DNA of 64,000 nt from Variovorax paradoxus (GCF_024734665.1 NZ_CP102931.1:5578001-5642000); one strand, 5' to 3'. Counted from the stretch's first letter, positions 16,100-27,755 are shown. Numbers and translations are program-made. The notes: generated by a model not told the origin, from the letters alone.

Positions 16100-17548
16100 A
16101 TGGCCGACTTCGACCTCGTGGTGCGCCACGGCACGCTGATCGACGGCACGGGCAGCGCACGACGCAAGGCCGATATCGGCATCCGTGGCGCGCGCGTAGC
16201 CGCCATCGGTGATCTGTCGGCGCTGCGTGGCACGGCCGAGATCGACGCCACCGGCCGCATCGTGGCGCCGGGCTTCATCGACTCGCACACGCACGACGAC
16301 CGCTACCTCCTGCTCGACCCGGACATGCCGGCCAAGCTGAGCCAGGGCGTGACGACGGTCGTCACCGGCAACTGCGGCATCAGCCTCGCGCCCTGGGGCG
16401 CGCCGGCAGGCGCCACCGTGCCGCCGCCGCTGAACCTGCTGGGCCACGACCCGGCCCTGTTCGGCGACGCCACCTTCGCGGCCTACCTCGCGCGCCTGGA
16501 GGCTGCGCCCGCTGCGGTGAACGCAGCCTGCCTGGTGGGCCACACCACCTTGCGCGCGGCGACGATGGAGCGCCTCGACCGGGCCGCCACGCCGGAAGAA
16601 ATCGCACGCATGCGAACCCTGCTCGACGAGGCCATGGCCAGCGGCGCCATCGGGCTGTCCACCGGCGCGGCCTACCCCACGGCCATGCCGGCCACGACCG
16701 AAGAGATGGCGCGGGTGGCCGAAGTGATCGGGCCCTACGGCGGCGTGTACGCGAGTCACATCCGCGACGAGGGCGACCATGTGTTCGCCGCGCTGGACGA
16801 AGCCTTCGCGATCGGCCGCGCGGCGCAGGCGCCTGTGGTGGTGTCGCACCACAAGCTCATCGGCCCGCGCAACCATGGCCGTTCGGTGCAGACGCTGGCG
16901 CACGTGCGCGAGGCGATGGCGCACCAGCCCATCGCGCTCGACTGCTATCCCTACTGCGCGGGCTCCACCATCCTGCGCAAGGACCGCATTGCGGTGTCGA
17001 GCCGGATCATCGTCACGCAGTCTCAACCGCACCCCGAGTTCTCGGGCATGGACCTCGACGCGATCGCGCAGCGCCTCGGCGTGTCGGTGGAAGACGCAGT
17101 CGACCTGCTGCAGCCGGCCGGCGCCATCTACTTCCTGATGGACGAGGCCGACGTGCGGCGCGTGCTGGCCTTTCCCCGGACCATGATCGGCTCCGATGGC
17201 ATGCCCCACGACACCTCACCGCATCCGCGCCTGTGGGGCACCTTTCCGCGCGTGCTGGGCCACTACTGCCGCGACGTCGGCCTGTTCTCGCTCGAACAGG
17301 CGGTGCACAAGATGACGGGGCTGACGGCCCGGCATTTCCGCCTGCCCGGCCGCGGCGTGCTGTGCGAAGGCGCCTTTGCCGACATCACCGTGTTCGATGC
17401 CGGCCGGATTGCCGACCGCGCGACGTGGGAGGCCCCCACGCTGCGTGCGGAGGGCATCGATGCCGTCATCGTCAACGGGCGGCCGGCGTGGCGCGATGGC
17501 GAATCGCTCGGCGTGCGCAGCGGGCGCGTGGTGCGACTGACCGACTGA
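16100..17548 (+). CDS. N-acyl-D-amino-acid deacylase (D-aminoacylase), amidohydrolase superfamily
   Basis: This zinc-dependent amidohydrolase of 482 aa removes the acyl group from N-acyl-D-amino acids. The metal site appears in GFIDSHTHDDRYLL, followed by VTTVVTGNCGIS with the Cys typical of D-aminoacylases. Further family blocks are SHHKLIGPRNHGRS and MIGSDGMPHDTSPHPRLWGTF near the C-terminal metal Asp. The start ATG 16100 lies 11 bp after the binding-protein stop. Together with the D-carbamoylase it implies uptake and deprotection of D-amino-acid derivatives. The acyl specificity (neutral, D-Asp or D-Glu) cannot be read from the sequence. Confidence 0.9.
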   Translation: MADFDLVVRHGTLIDGTGSARRKADIGIRGARVAAIGDLSALRGTAEIDATGRIVAPGFIDSHTHDDRYLLLDPDMPAKLSQGVTTVVTGNCGISLAPWGAPAGATVPPPLNLLGHDPALFGDATFAAYLARLEAAPAAVNAACLVGHTTLRAATMERLDRAATPEEIARMRTLLDEAMASGAIGLSTGAAYPTAMPATTEEMARVAEVIGPYGGVYASHIRDEGDHVFAALDEAFAIGRAAQAPVVVSHHKLIGPRNHGRSVQTLAHVREAMAHQPIALDCYPYCAGSTILRKDRIAVSSRIIVTQSQPHPEFSGMDLDAIAQRLGVSVEDAVDLLQPAGAIYFLMDEADVRRVLAFPRTMIGSDGMPHDTSPHPRLWGTFPRVLGHYCRDVGLFSLEQAVHKMTGLTARHFRLPGRGVLCEGAFADITVFDAGRIADRATWEAPTLRAEGIDAVIVNGRPAWRDGESLGVRSGRVVRLTD

Positions 17549-17579
17549 CTGACCGGCTGCGCATGGCAGCTGGCGGCAC

Positions 17580-18074
17580 TCAGTTGTCCGACGCGGCGCG
17601 CACCCAGCGTTGCGTCTTGCCGAACAGCGGCAGCCCGACGTACGCACGCAGCAGCAGCTCGCCCGCCGCGTTGCCGTCGGTGCTGACAGACATGTTGCAG
17701 CTGTAGGTCTTGCCGTTCTCGCGGTTGTAGATCTGACCGGCCCATTCGGTGGGCGGCCGGGACGGATCGGTCGCGTCGACGGGCGTGAAGTCTTTCAGCA
17801 GCGTCATGCCGAGGGCCGGCCGGCTGTCGGCGGGTTGCATGTCGCCGCCGCCGGGTGCCATCGATCGATTGCCGAGGACCTTGGTGACGGTGCCGCACAG
17901 CGCGGCGCCGCACGGTGCGAGTTCAACTTCGAGGTTGCCGTTCGCGGTGATCCAGCGGCCGCGCGGATCGGTCGCCGCGGAAGACGACTGTGCCTGCGCG
18001 GCGAAGGCTGCGGTCAGCATCAGGACGGCTGCCAGCGCGCGGCCTGATGGACGGTGGAACGAGTGCATGGTCAT
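17580..18074 (-). CDS. DUF2147-family exported protein
   Basis: This 164-aa protein starts from ATG 18074 (a second ATG is at 18068). A signal peptide ends in AAFAAQAQSS. The mature part has the DUF2147 pattern: DPRGRWITANGNLEVELAPCG, LCGTVTKVLGN, MTLLKDF and IYNRENGKTYSCNMSV. The family is secreted, beta-rich and of unknown function. It is convergent with the D-aminoacylase gene (31 bp gap) and shows no operon partner. Confidence 0.85.
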   Translation of the reverse strand: MTMHSFHRPSGRALAAVLMLTAAFAAQAQSSSAATDPRGRWITANGNLEVELAPCGAALCGTVTKVLGNRSMAPGGGDMQPADSRPALGMTLLKDFTPVDATDPSRPPTEWAGQIYNRENGKTYSCNMSVSTDGNAAGELLLRAYVGLPLFGKTQRWVRAASDN

Positions 18075-18212
18075 GGCGGGCTTCGTGTCGAGTGGATGAA
18101 GCACCCATTGCATCGCAGCACCTGCCTTCGCAGTGTGTCAGGGCACGCACTGAATGGTCGCGCTCCGTATCTGGCCGCGTGCCAGACAAGGTGCGATACA
18201 AATCTGTGCCGC

Positions 18213-18776
18213 TCAGCCTGCCGCCGGTGCCTGTGCGCGGGCCTCCAGCGCGCGATAGAAGAAGGTGGTGCTGCACGGTTCGCCCTCCGGCAGCAGTGCG
18301 AATCCGGGGATCACACCCACGCGCTGCCAGCCCATGCGGGCATAGAGCCGCTCGGCTTCGGCGCTCGACGTGTCGAGCACCAGCAAGGTCTTGCCGTGCG
18401 CATGCGCCTGGTCCTCGGCCGCCTGCATCAGCAGCGCGCCGATGCCCCGGCGCCGCGCCCTGCGGTACACCAGCATCTTCGAGACCTCTGCGCGGTGGGG
18501 CTGGTTCTCGGGCTGGTCGAGCACGAGCTGCACTGTTCCGAGGAGGCCCTCGGCGTCTTCAGCCACGAGCAATGCACGTTCGCCGCGCGCCACGCCGTCG
18601 GCCACCTTCCGCCAGAACGCGAGGGCGCGCTCGCGGGCCAGCGGGAGCATGAAGCTGACAGACGCGCCGCCCTCGACGCAATCGATCAGCAGGTCGGCCA
18701 ACGCCTGCACCTGGGCATCGCTCACCGTAGAAAGTACATGGATGCGGGGCGCTTCGAAATTCGTCATGTTGTTCAT
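18213..18776 (-). CDS. GNAT-family N-acetyltransferase
   Basis: The 187-aa protein has the acetyl-CoA-binding GNAT core: VSKMLVYRRARRRGIGALLM (the R/Q-x-x-G-x-G/A loop) and LLVLDTSSAEAERLYARMGWQRVG. It transfers an acetyl group to an unknown small molecule or protein. The start ATG 18776 overlaps the stop of the XRE/cupin regulator gene by 4 bp (ATGA), which fixes the start and suggests an autoregulated operon. XRE-cupin plus GNAT pairs are common and often detoxify or modify an amine. Confidence 0.88.
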   Translation of the reverse strand: MNNMTNFEAPRIHVLSTVSDAQVQALADLLIDCVEGGASVSFMLPLARERALAFWRKVADGVARGERALLVAEDAEGLLGTVQLVLDQPENQPHRAEVSKMLVYRRARRRGIGALLMQAAEDQAHAHGKTLLVLDTSSAEAERLYARMGWQRVGVIPGFALLPEGEPCSTTFFYRALEARAQAPAAG

Positions 18777-19369
18777 CTCCACGAAGAGGGCACGGTCGCG
18801 ATCACGACGGCGTAGCGGGTGGTAGTGCGCGAGGGGTTGTAGTAGCTCATGGGACGGTCGAGCACCATTGCCAGGCAGTCGCCGGTGGCGAGCCGGTGCT
18901 GGTCGTCGCCCAGCGTGAGTTCGATGACGCCGTCGAGCACCCACACCTGCTGGTGGATGACCGGTTCGCGCGCCGCGGTTTCATAAGCCACACGGGCCTT
19001 GGGCGGAAACAGCACCTCGACGATCTGGATGGGCGACGCAAAGCTGCCTGGCGACACATTGCGCCGCACATAGCCGGAGTGCGGGTCGCGCCACTGCAGC
19101 TGGCTGGCCAGGCGCGACACCGGATCGGCGGCGGGCGCGGGCGCCTCGAACAGCGAGGCCAGCGACACGCCGAGGCCGGTTGCGAGTTTTTCGAGCAGCA
19201 CGGCGGTGGGGCTGCTTTCGCCGCGCTCGATCAGCGAGATCATGGAACGGCTGACGCCGCAGTGCGTGGCCAGTGCATCGAGCGAGAGGCCGCGTTGCGC
19301 GCGCAGGTCGCGCACACGCTGCGCGATGCGGTCGTTCAGGCCGGACGGTGTTTCTTCTATTTCCTTCAT
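18773..19369 (-). CDS. XRE-family regulator with C-terminal cupin domain
   Basis: This 198-aa DNA-binding protein has an N-terminal XRE helix-turn-helix (residues ~14-70, LDALATHCGVSRSMISLIER). A C-terminal cupin (~100-190) has the barrel motif IHQQVWVLDGVIELTLGD and probably senses a small ligand. It is translationally coupled to the downstream GNAT gene. An AT-rich segment just upstream of the start (19366-19392, ATATTGGATTAAATATCC on the + strand) contains the dyad GGATTAAATATCC and may be its operator. Confidence 0.88.
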   Translation of the reverse strand: MKEIEETPSGLNDRIAQRVRDLRAQRGLSLDALATHCGVSRSMISLIERGESSPTAVLLEKLATGLGVSLASLFEAPAPAADPVSRLASQLQWRDPHSGYVRRNVSPGSFASPIQIVEVLFPPKARVAYETAAREPVIHQQVWVLDGVIELTLGDDQHRLATGDCLAMVLDRPMSYYNPSRTTTRYAVVIATVPSSWR

Positions 19370-19426
19370 ATTGGATTAAATATCCATCATGAAAGAAATC
19401 GTGTCAAGCCTCCCGGCGAACTGCCC

Positions 19427-20515
19427 TTAGCGGGGAGGGCCGATCAACGCGGCGCGCGCCGCTTCTGACGGAAAGACGCACGCCACGTCATGCGCGCAGC
19501 CCGGCACCACCACGACTTCGCGGCGCTTGGCCGGCGCGAGCAGCGTGCGGTCGTACTGAGCATAGGCCAGGCCGCGCTGCAGGCGGAACGAGCCTTGCGC
19601 CATGGCCGCACAGGACTTGTCCAGGACGCGGTAGGCCGTGCCCTTGGCGTCGTTGCTGTCCAACGCGCCTTCGAGGTAGCTGATGTCGGCCTCCGCATAC
19701 TGCCGGCGCGCCTGCGCGGCGCTGCGACCGAGGTGCGCGGGCAGGTCGTCGGTGCCGTATTTCCAGCGGTTCATCTCAGGGCACGCCGCGGCATCGGGCA
19801 CCGCGAAGCCCGAGACTGACGCACCGTCGGACGACAGCTGCGGGCGCACCGGATCGAAATAGAGCCACGTGCTCGGATCGGCGACCACGTAGCGCATGGC
19901 CACCTTGCCCGCCGTGCCGCCGTTCTGCGCGAAGGCGGCATAGCGCTGCACGAACTGCCCGCCGGCCGAGAAGCCGGCGATGGTGACGGTGCGCAGGCTC
20001 GGCCAGCGCTGCACCAGCTCGGCCACGAGCGCGTCCATGACCGCGAACGAGCCGGTGCGGCTGCCCGACGCCGAGCGGCCGCCTTCGAGCCATGAGCCGC
20101 AGGTCCACAGCAGGTCGCCGGGCTGCGGCACGGGCAGGCCCGGCGAGTTGCACCGGCTGGCAGCCTTGTCGGCAGGCACCTGGAAGAGCGGCGCGACCAC
20201 CAGCGTGTCGTCCAGCGCACCGGCGTTGCGGACGGTGCGCAGCGTTGCCTCGAATGTCTTGTTGGCGTCGCGCGAATGGCCATGCATGGCGATGAGCGCC
20301 TTCGTCGGCCCGGTGGTTGCCGTCGGAGCATCCGGAGCGAGCGACGAGTAGTAGTGCAGCACGCCTCCGGCACCGGCCGGCGTGAAGCTGCGCAAGCAGT
20401 CCGTGGCCGCCGAAGACGTGCAGGCGGAGGGGTCGGCTGCCGCCGCGTGCGCCGGCCAGGATGCCGGCAGGCACACGGCCATCAGGAAAGGAAGGGACCA
20501 TCTGTAGCTGTGCAT
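19427..20515 (-). CDS. Secreted alpha/beta hydrolase of unknown substrate
   Basis: This 362-aa protein from ATG 20515 has a signal peptide ending at WPAHAAAADPS. A catalytic Ser lies in the elbow TIAGFSAGGQFVQRYA, and the C-terminal GCAHDVACVF carries the probable His. Cys pairs in the mature region suggest disulfides and periplasmic or extracellular location. It is similar in layout to plant-like or polyhydroxybutyrate-type depolymerase relatives, but no specific substrate can be assigned. It is divergent from putA with a 157-bp intergenic region that must carry both promoters. Confidence 0.78.
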   Translation of the reverse strand: MHSYRWSLPFLMAVCLPASWPAHAAAADPSACTSSAATDCLRSFTPAGAGGVLHYYSSLAPDAPTATTGPTKALIAMHGHSRDANKTFEATLRTVRNAGALDDTLVVAPLFQVPADKAASRCNSPGLPVPQPGDLLWTCGSWLEGGRSASGSRTGSFAVMDALVAELVQRWPSLRTVTIAGFSAGGQFVQRYAAFAQNGGTAGKVAMRYVVADPSTWLYFDPVRPQLSSDGASVSGFAVPDAAACPEMNRWKYGTDDLPAHLGRSAAQARRQYAEADISYLEGALDSNDAKGTAYRVLDKSCAAMAQGSFRLQRGLAYAQYDRTLLAPAKRREVVVVPGCAHDVACVFPSEAARAALIGPPR

Positions 20516-20672
20516 GTTCGCGAGACTCCAGGGACGGAACGCGGATTCTCTGCCCGCCACAAGCCGTGAACCTGACTGACCTAGCGATTTGCTCTACCAA
20601 AGCGCCGCTCTTCGAACACAAATTCGCCACAAGGACGCGGATCATCCAACATATCACCAGCACGAGCCCCTC

Positions 20673-23600
20673 ATGAGCACCACCAGCGCCGACCCCCTGC
20701 CCTCTTCCTTCGCGGCGTTTGCCGATGGCTTGTCCGAGCCCTCCTCGGCGCTGCGCGAGCAGATCACCGCAGCCTGGCGCCGCGCCGAACCGCAGGCGCT
20801 GCCGCCGCTCCTCGCACAGGCGCGCCTGCCAAGCGGCCAGGCCGAAGAAGCCCAGGAACTCGCCTACCGCATCGCCCGGCAACTGCGCGAGCGCAAGAAC
20901 GCAGGGGGCCGCGCCGGCCTCGTGCAGGGCCTGCTGCAGGAATACGCGCTGTCGTCGCAGGAAGGCGTGGCGCTGATGTGCCTGGCCGAGGCGCTGCTGC
21001 GCATCCCCGACTCGGAGACGCGCAACGCACTGATCCGCGACAAGATCGCGCACGGCCAATGGCAGTCGCATGCGGGCCGCAGCCCGTCGGTGTTCGTCAA
21101 CGCCGCCACCTGGGGCCTGCTGCTGACGGGCAAGCTCGTGGCCACGCACAGCGAGACCAGCCTGTCGGCCGTGCTCACGCGCCTGATCGGCAAGGGCGGC
21201 GAGCCGCTGATCCGCAAGGGCGTGGACATGGCGATGCGGATGATGGGCGAGCAGTTCGTCACCGGCGAAACCATCGCGCAGGCGCTGGGCAACGCGCGCG
21301 AGCTGGAGGTCGAGGGCTTTCGCTATTCGTACGACATGCTCGGCGAGGCGGCGCTCACCATGGAAGACGCGAAGCGCTACCGCGTCGCGTACGAAGAGGC
21401 GATCCACGCGATCGGCAAGGCATCGAATCATCGCGGCGTGTACGAAGGCCCGGGCATCTCGATCAAGCTGTCGGCATTGCACCCGCGCTACAGCCGCGCG
21501 CAGCATTCGCGCGTGATGGCCGAGCTGTATCCGGTGCTGCGCGAACTTGCGCTGCTGGCGCAGCAGTACGACATCGGCCTGAACATCGACGCAGAGGAAG
21601 CCGACCGCCTCGAACTCTCGCTCGACCTGCTGGAGCGGCTGTGCTTCGAGCCGGCGCTCGCGGGCTGGAACGGCATCGGCTTCGTGATCCAGGCTTATCA
21701 AAAGCGCTGCCCCTTCGTGATCGATTTCGTGATCGATCTCGCCCGCCGCAGCCGGCATCGGCTGATGGTGCGGTTGGTGAAAGGCGCGTACTGGGACAGC
21801 GAAATCAAGCGCGCGCAGATCGACGGACTCGACGGCTACCCGGTCTACACGCGCAAGGCCTACACCGACGTGTCGTACCTCGCCTGCGCGCGCAAGCTGC
21901 TCAATGCGCCGCAGGCCGTGTACCCGCAGTTCGCCACGCACAACGCGCAAACGCTGGCCGCCATCTACACGGCGGCGGACCCGTCGCGCTACAAGCCGGG
22001 GCAGTACGAGTTCCAGTGCCTGCACGGCATGGGCGAGCCGCTGTACGAGCAGGTGGTCGGCCCGCTCGGGCGGCCTTGCCGCATCTATGCGCCGGTGGGC
22101 ACGCACGAGACGCTGCTCGCCTACCTTGTGCGACGCCTGCTGGAGAACGGCGCGAACACATCGTTCGTGAACCGCATCGCGGACCCGACGATCTCGCTCG
22201 ATGCGCTGGTGGAAGATCCGGTCGCCACGGTGGAGCGCATGGCGCAGCAGGAAGGCACGATGGGCCTGCCGCACCCGGCCATTGCGCTGCCCGCTGCTCT
22301 GTATGGAACGCAGCGCGCCAACTCGCAGGGGCTCGACCTGGCGAACGACGACAGCCTGCGCGCGCTGGGCCATGTGCTCGCCGGCAGCGCCGGTGAAATC
22401 TGGCCTGCAGCGCCGATGCTCGTCGAAGCAGCGCCAGCTGGCGAAGCGGTCAGCGTGCTGAACCCAGCCGACCATCGCGACGTCGTCGGACGGGTGCAGG
22501 AGGCCACGCTGGCCGATGTCGAATCGGCCATCGCCCATGCCCATGACGTCGCTCCGGCATGGGCCGCCACACCACCCGCCGAGCGCGCCGCCCTGCTCGA
22601 CCGCGCGGCCGGCAAGCTCGAGGAAGGCATGCCCCGCCTGCTCGGCCTGCTGACGCGCGAGGCCGGAAAGACATACGCGAACGCCATCTCCGAAGTGCGC
22701 GAAGCGGTCGACTTCCTGCGCTACTACGCGGCGCAGGCACGCAGCGATTTTTCGAACGACACGCACCGCGCTCTCGGCCCGATGGTCTGCATCAGCCCGT
22801 GGAACTTTCCGCTGGCGATCTTCACCGGCCAGGTGGCAGCTGCGCTCGCGGCAGGCAACCCGGTGCTGGCCAAGCCCGCCGAGCAGACGCCGCTGGTTGC
22901 GGCCGAAGCGGTGCGCGTGCTGAGGGAGGCCGGCGTGCCGCATGCCGCCGTGCAACTGCTGCCCGGCCGCGGCGAAACCATCGGCGCCGCGCTGGTGGCA
23001 GACGCGCGCGTGCAGGGCGTGATGTTCACCGGCTCGACGGAGGTTGCACGCATCCTGCAGAAGACGCTCTCGCAGCGGCTCGGCACGCACGGTACGCCGG
23101 TGCCGCTCATCGCGGAGACCGGCGGGCAGAACGCGATGATCGTCGACTCGTCCGCGCTGGTGGAACAGGTCGTCACCGACGTGATGGCCTCTGCCTTCGA
23201 CAGCGCGGGCCAGCGCTGCTCGGCACTGCGCGTGTTGTGCGTGCAGGAAGAAGCGGCCGACCGGCTGCTGGAGATGCTCAAGGGCGCGATGGCCGAAGCC
23301 TGCATCGGCAACCCCGCACGGCTGGCCGTGGACGTGGGCCCGGTGATCGACGCCGAAGCGCGCGACGGCATCGAGCGCCACATCGCCACCATGCGCTCGA
23401 AGGGCCGCAAGGTCTATCGCCAGGGCCGCGAGTACGCGCACGACACGCGCAACGGCACCTACGTGATGCCGACGCTGATCGAGCTCGACAGCATCGCGGA
23501 GCTGCAGCGCGAAGTATTCGGGCCGGTGCTGCACATCGTGCGTTACCGCAGGCGCGACCTCGGCGCGCTGATCGGGCAGATCAACGGCACGGGCTACGGG

Positions 23601-24398
23601 CTGACGCTGGGCGTGCACACGCGCATCGACGAGACCATTGCGCAGATCGTGGAGAACGCCAAGGCGGGCAACGTCTATGTGAACCGCAACATCGTCGGCG
23701 CGGTGGTGGGCGTGCAGCCGTTCGGCGGCGAGGGGCTGTCGGGCACGGGGCCGAAGGCCGGTGGGCCGCTGTACATGCTGCGCATGCTGTCGGCGCGGCC
23801 GGACGATGCGATGGTGCGCGCGGTGGCGGGTGGAGCTTCTGCTTCGCGGGTCGGACTGTCGGCGCTGTCGCGCTGGGCTGAAGCCACCGACCGCCCCGCG
23901 CTGGCGGCGCAATGTGTGCGCTTTGCTGAGCAGTCGCGCTCGGGCAGTTCGCGCAAGCTGGCCGGCCCGACCGGCGAGCGCAACGTCTACACGCTGGAGC
24001 CGCGCGAAGCGGTGCTGTGCCTGGCCGATTCAGAAGCCGACCGGCTGGTGCAGCTGGCAGCAGTGCTGTCAGTGGGCAGCACTGCGATCTGGCCCGCTGA
24101 TGCCGCTGCGCAGAGCCTTCGCGCGTCGCTGCCGGCCGAGGTGCAGCAGTGCGTGGCCATCGCGAACGACTGGGCCTCGGACACGGTGGTGTTCGACGCC
24201 GCACTGCACCACGGCAGCATGCAGAGCCTGTCGGGCGTGATGCAGCGCATCGCGGCACGGCCGGGGCCGATCGTCGGCGTGCGCGCCTTTACGCCCGGCG
24301 ATACGGACATTCCGCTCGAAAGCCTGGTGGTGGAGCGCGCGCTCAGCATCAACACGGCGGCGGCCGGCGGCAACGCGAGCCTGATGACGATCGGCTGA
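20673..24398 (+). CDS. putA: Bifunctional proline dehydrogenase / delta-1-pyrroline-5-carboxylate dehydrogenase
   Basis: PutA oxidises proline to glutamate in two steps, with FAD in the first and NAD+ in the second. The 1,241-aa chain has an alpha-helical arm, a proline dehydrogenase barrel (EGFRYSYDMLGEAALT, later MVRLVKGAYWDSE) and an aldehyde dehydrogenase domain (ISPWNFPLAIFTGQ, catalytic Cys849 in SAGQRCSALRVL). A C-terminal domain of about 200 residues resembles a second aldehyde-dehydrogenase-like fold. It begins directly with the arm and has no N-terminal ribbon-helix-helix DNA-binding segment, unlike E. coli PutA. It therefore belongs to the long non-repressor PutA type and needs a separate regulator. 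No Lrp gene adjoins it here. Confidence 0.95.
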   Translation: MSTTSADPLPSSFAAFADGLSEPSSALREQITAAWRRAEPQALPPLLAQARLPSGQAEEAQELAYRIARQLRERKNAGGRAGLVQGLLQEYALSSQEGVALMCLAEALLRIPDSETRNALIRDKIAHGQWQSHAGRSPSVFVNAATWGLLLTGKLVATHSETSLSAVLTRLIGKGGEPLIRKGVDMAMRMMGEQFVTGETIAQALGNARELEVEGFRYSYDMLGEAALTMEDAKRYRVAYEEAIHAIGKASNHRGVYEGPGISIKLSALHPRYSRAQHSRVMAELYPVLRELALLAQQYDIGLNIDAEEADRLELSLDLLERLCFEPALAGWNGIGFVIQAYQKRCPFVIDFVIDLARRSRHRLMVRLVKGAYWDSEIKRAQIDGLDGYPVYTRKAYTDVSYLACARKLLNAPQAVYPQFATHNAQTLAAIYTAADPSRYKPGQYEFQCLHGMGEPLYEQVVGPLGRPCRIYAPVGTHETLLAYLVRRLLENGANTSFVNRIADPTISLDALVEDPVATVERMAQQEGTMGLPHPAIALPAALYGTQRANSQGLDLANDDSLRALGHVLAGSAGEIWPAAPMLVEAAPAGEAVSVLNPADHRDVVGRVQEATLADVESAIAHAHDVAPAWAATPPAERAALLDRAAGKLEEGMPRLLGLLTREAGKTYANAISEVREAVDFLRYYAAQARSDFSNDTHRALGPMVCISPWNFPLAIFTGQVAAALAAGNPVLAKPAEQTPLVAAEAVRVLREAGVPHAAVQLLPGRGETIGAALVADARVQGVMFTGSTEVARILQKTLSQRLGTHGTPVPLIAETGGQNAMIVDSSALVEQVVTDVMASAFDSAGQRCSALRVLCVQEEAADRLLEMLKGAMAEACIGNPARLAVDVGPVIDAEARDGIERHIATMRSKGRKVYRQGREYAHDTRNGTYVMPTLIELDSIAELQREVFGPVLHIVRYRRRDLGALIGQINGTGYGLTLGVHTRIDETIAQIVENAKAGNVYVNRNIVGAVVGVQPFGGEGLSGTGPKAGGPLYMLRMLSARPDDAMVRAVAGGASASRVGLSALSRWAEATDRPALAAQCVRFAEQSRSGSSRKLAGPTGERNVYTLEPREAVLCLADSEADRLVQLAAVLSVGSTAIWPADAAAQSLRASLPAEVQQCVAIANDWASDTVVFDAALHHGSMQSLSGVMQRIAARPGPIVGVRAFTPGDTDIPLESLVVERALSINTAAAGGNASLMTIG

Positions 24399-24410
24399 GC
24401 GCCGCCGCAG

Positions 24411-24803
24411 TTATTTGTCGAACGCCGGATCGATCGGCACGCGGTAGCCGTTGACGAGCCGGTTGGTTTCGTTGGCCATGCCGACCACGCTCATCAGCTC
24501 GGCGAACATCGCGGGCGTCATGCCGGCCTTCTCTGCGCCGGCGTGGTGGCTCGCGATGCAGTAGCCGCAGTTGTTGGTGACGCTCACGGCGAGGTAGACC
24601 ATCTCCTTCACCACCGGGTCGAGCGCACCCGGTGCCATCACTTCCTTCAGGCTGCTCCAGGTGCGCTTGAGCGCGACGGGGTCGTTGGCCAGGTACTTCC
24701 AGAAGTTGTTGACGTCAGGCACGTTGCGCGAGGTCTTGATGTCGTCGAAGACGGCCCTGACTTCGTCGGAGGCGTTGGCGTATTCGATGGGCTGGGGTTT
24801 CAT
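24411..24803 (-). CDS. AhpD-like / carboxymuconolactone decarboxylase family protein
   Basis: This 130-aa helical protein starts from ATG 24803. It has the redox motif NCGYCIASHHAGAEKAGM, the CxxC plus His arrangement of AhpD-like peroxidase-associated proteins. It could support peroxide detoxification as a disulfide reductase or peroxidase. Its position near katG would fit an oxidative-stress role, although it is separated by another gene. It is convergent with putA (12 bp gap). Confidence 0.87.
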   Translation of the reverse strand: MKPQPIEYANASDEVRAVFDDIKTSRNVPDVNNFWKYLANDPVALKRTWSSLKEVMAPGALDPVVKEMVYLAVSVTNNCGYCIASHHAGAEKAGMTPAMFAELMSVVGMANETNRLVNGYRVPIDPAFDK

Positions 24804-24870
24804 GGAAGCTCCTGTTGTTGAAGGCCGATAGCCGTTGCCGACAACAGTAGCAGCCTCCACGCCGCGCCCC

Positions 24871-25299
24871 TCAGTAGGTCTCCAGAAACCTCGCGTGCTC
24901 CTGATGCATGTGCGAGCGCGCGAGCAGCCACTTTCTCAGCGCGGCCTGCGTATCGGGCGACAGGTCTTTGGAGCACTGATCGAACGCTTCGCCCAGGAGC
25001 TTGAATTCGACGTCGAGATGGCGGCGCGACGGCGATGCGTCCGGCATCTGGTTCTTTGCGAAGGCGAGAAGTCCGGCCTGGCCGAATGCTTCTATCTCCT
25101 TGACGAGACGCCATCGCTCCTGCATCAGGCGACGGAATATGGCAGAGCGCCGGCGCACGCCGAAACGGCGAAGTATGGGATTGGTGTCGTCGGTTTGCAC
25201 CGTCGCCAGGATGATGTCGAGCTGCTCGAGCAGATGCATCCACTGCTCGGGCTGGAAGGACTCCATCGACTCCGCAGGCGCCTTCTTCACGACTAGCAT
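24871..25299 (-). CDS. Hypothetical helical protein downstream of katG
   Basis: This 142-aa protein has no recognised domain. It is mainly helical, rich in Arg, Gln and Leu, with several His residues at the C-terminus (RSHMHQEHARFLETY). It lacks a signal peptide or membrane segment. It lies between katG and the AhpD-like gene on the same strand. Co-expression with katG is possible, but palindromes lie between them. Confidence 0.6.
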   Translation of the reverse strand: MLVVKKAPAESMESFQPEQWMHLLEQLDIILATVQTDDTNPILRRFGVRRRSAIFRRLMQERWRLVKEIEAFGQAGLLAFAKNQMPDASPSRRHLDVEFKLLGEAFDQCSKDLSPDTQAALRKWLLARSHMHQEHARFLETY

Positions 25300-25331
25300 G
25301 GTTGTCTCCTGCTGTCATTTTTTTGGATGCG

Positions 25332-25370
25332 CCCCGGCCTGATCCGGAATCATCCGAGACCAGGCCGGGG
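25332..25370. terminator. GC-rich hairpin between katG and the next gene
   Basis: CCCCGGCCTG at 25332-25341 pairs perfectly with CAGGCCGGGG at 25361-25370 around a 19-base loop. It lies 60 bp beyond the katG stop. There is no U-tract in the minus direction, so it may be a processing or stabilising stem rather than an intrinsic terminator. Confidence 0.4.
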
Positions 25371-25394
25371 CTGCACGGCTGTCACTCACTCGGC

Positions 25395-25414
25395 GGCGAC
25401 CGGAACCGGTCGCC
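25395..25414. terminator. Perfect 9-bp hairpin 17 bp after the katG stop
   Basis: GGCGACCGG and CCGGTCGCC flank a two-base loop, forming a very stable stem just after the end of katG. No U-run follows in the katG direction. It probably protects the 3' end or contributes to termination together with the second hairpin. Confidence 0.4.
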
Positions 25415-25430
25415 TGCAATCACCGCCCGA

Positions 25431-27737
<2,307 letters not shown>

Positions 27738-27755
27738 CTATGATTTCTGCTTCAC

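Noticed and set aside
19776..23912. A 1,378-codon open frame on the minus strand opposite putA
   Set aside because: Composition of the same shadow type; putA has all catalytic motifs on the + strand. Its lower-coordinate end crosses the hydrolase gene in another frame.
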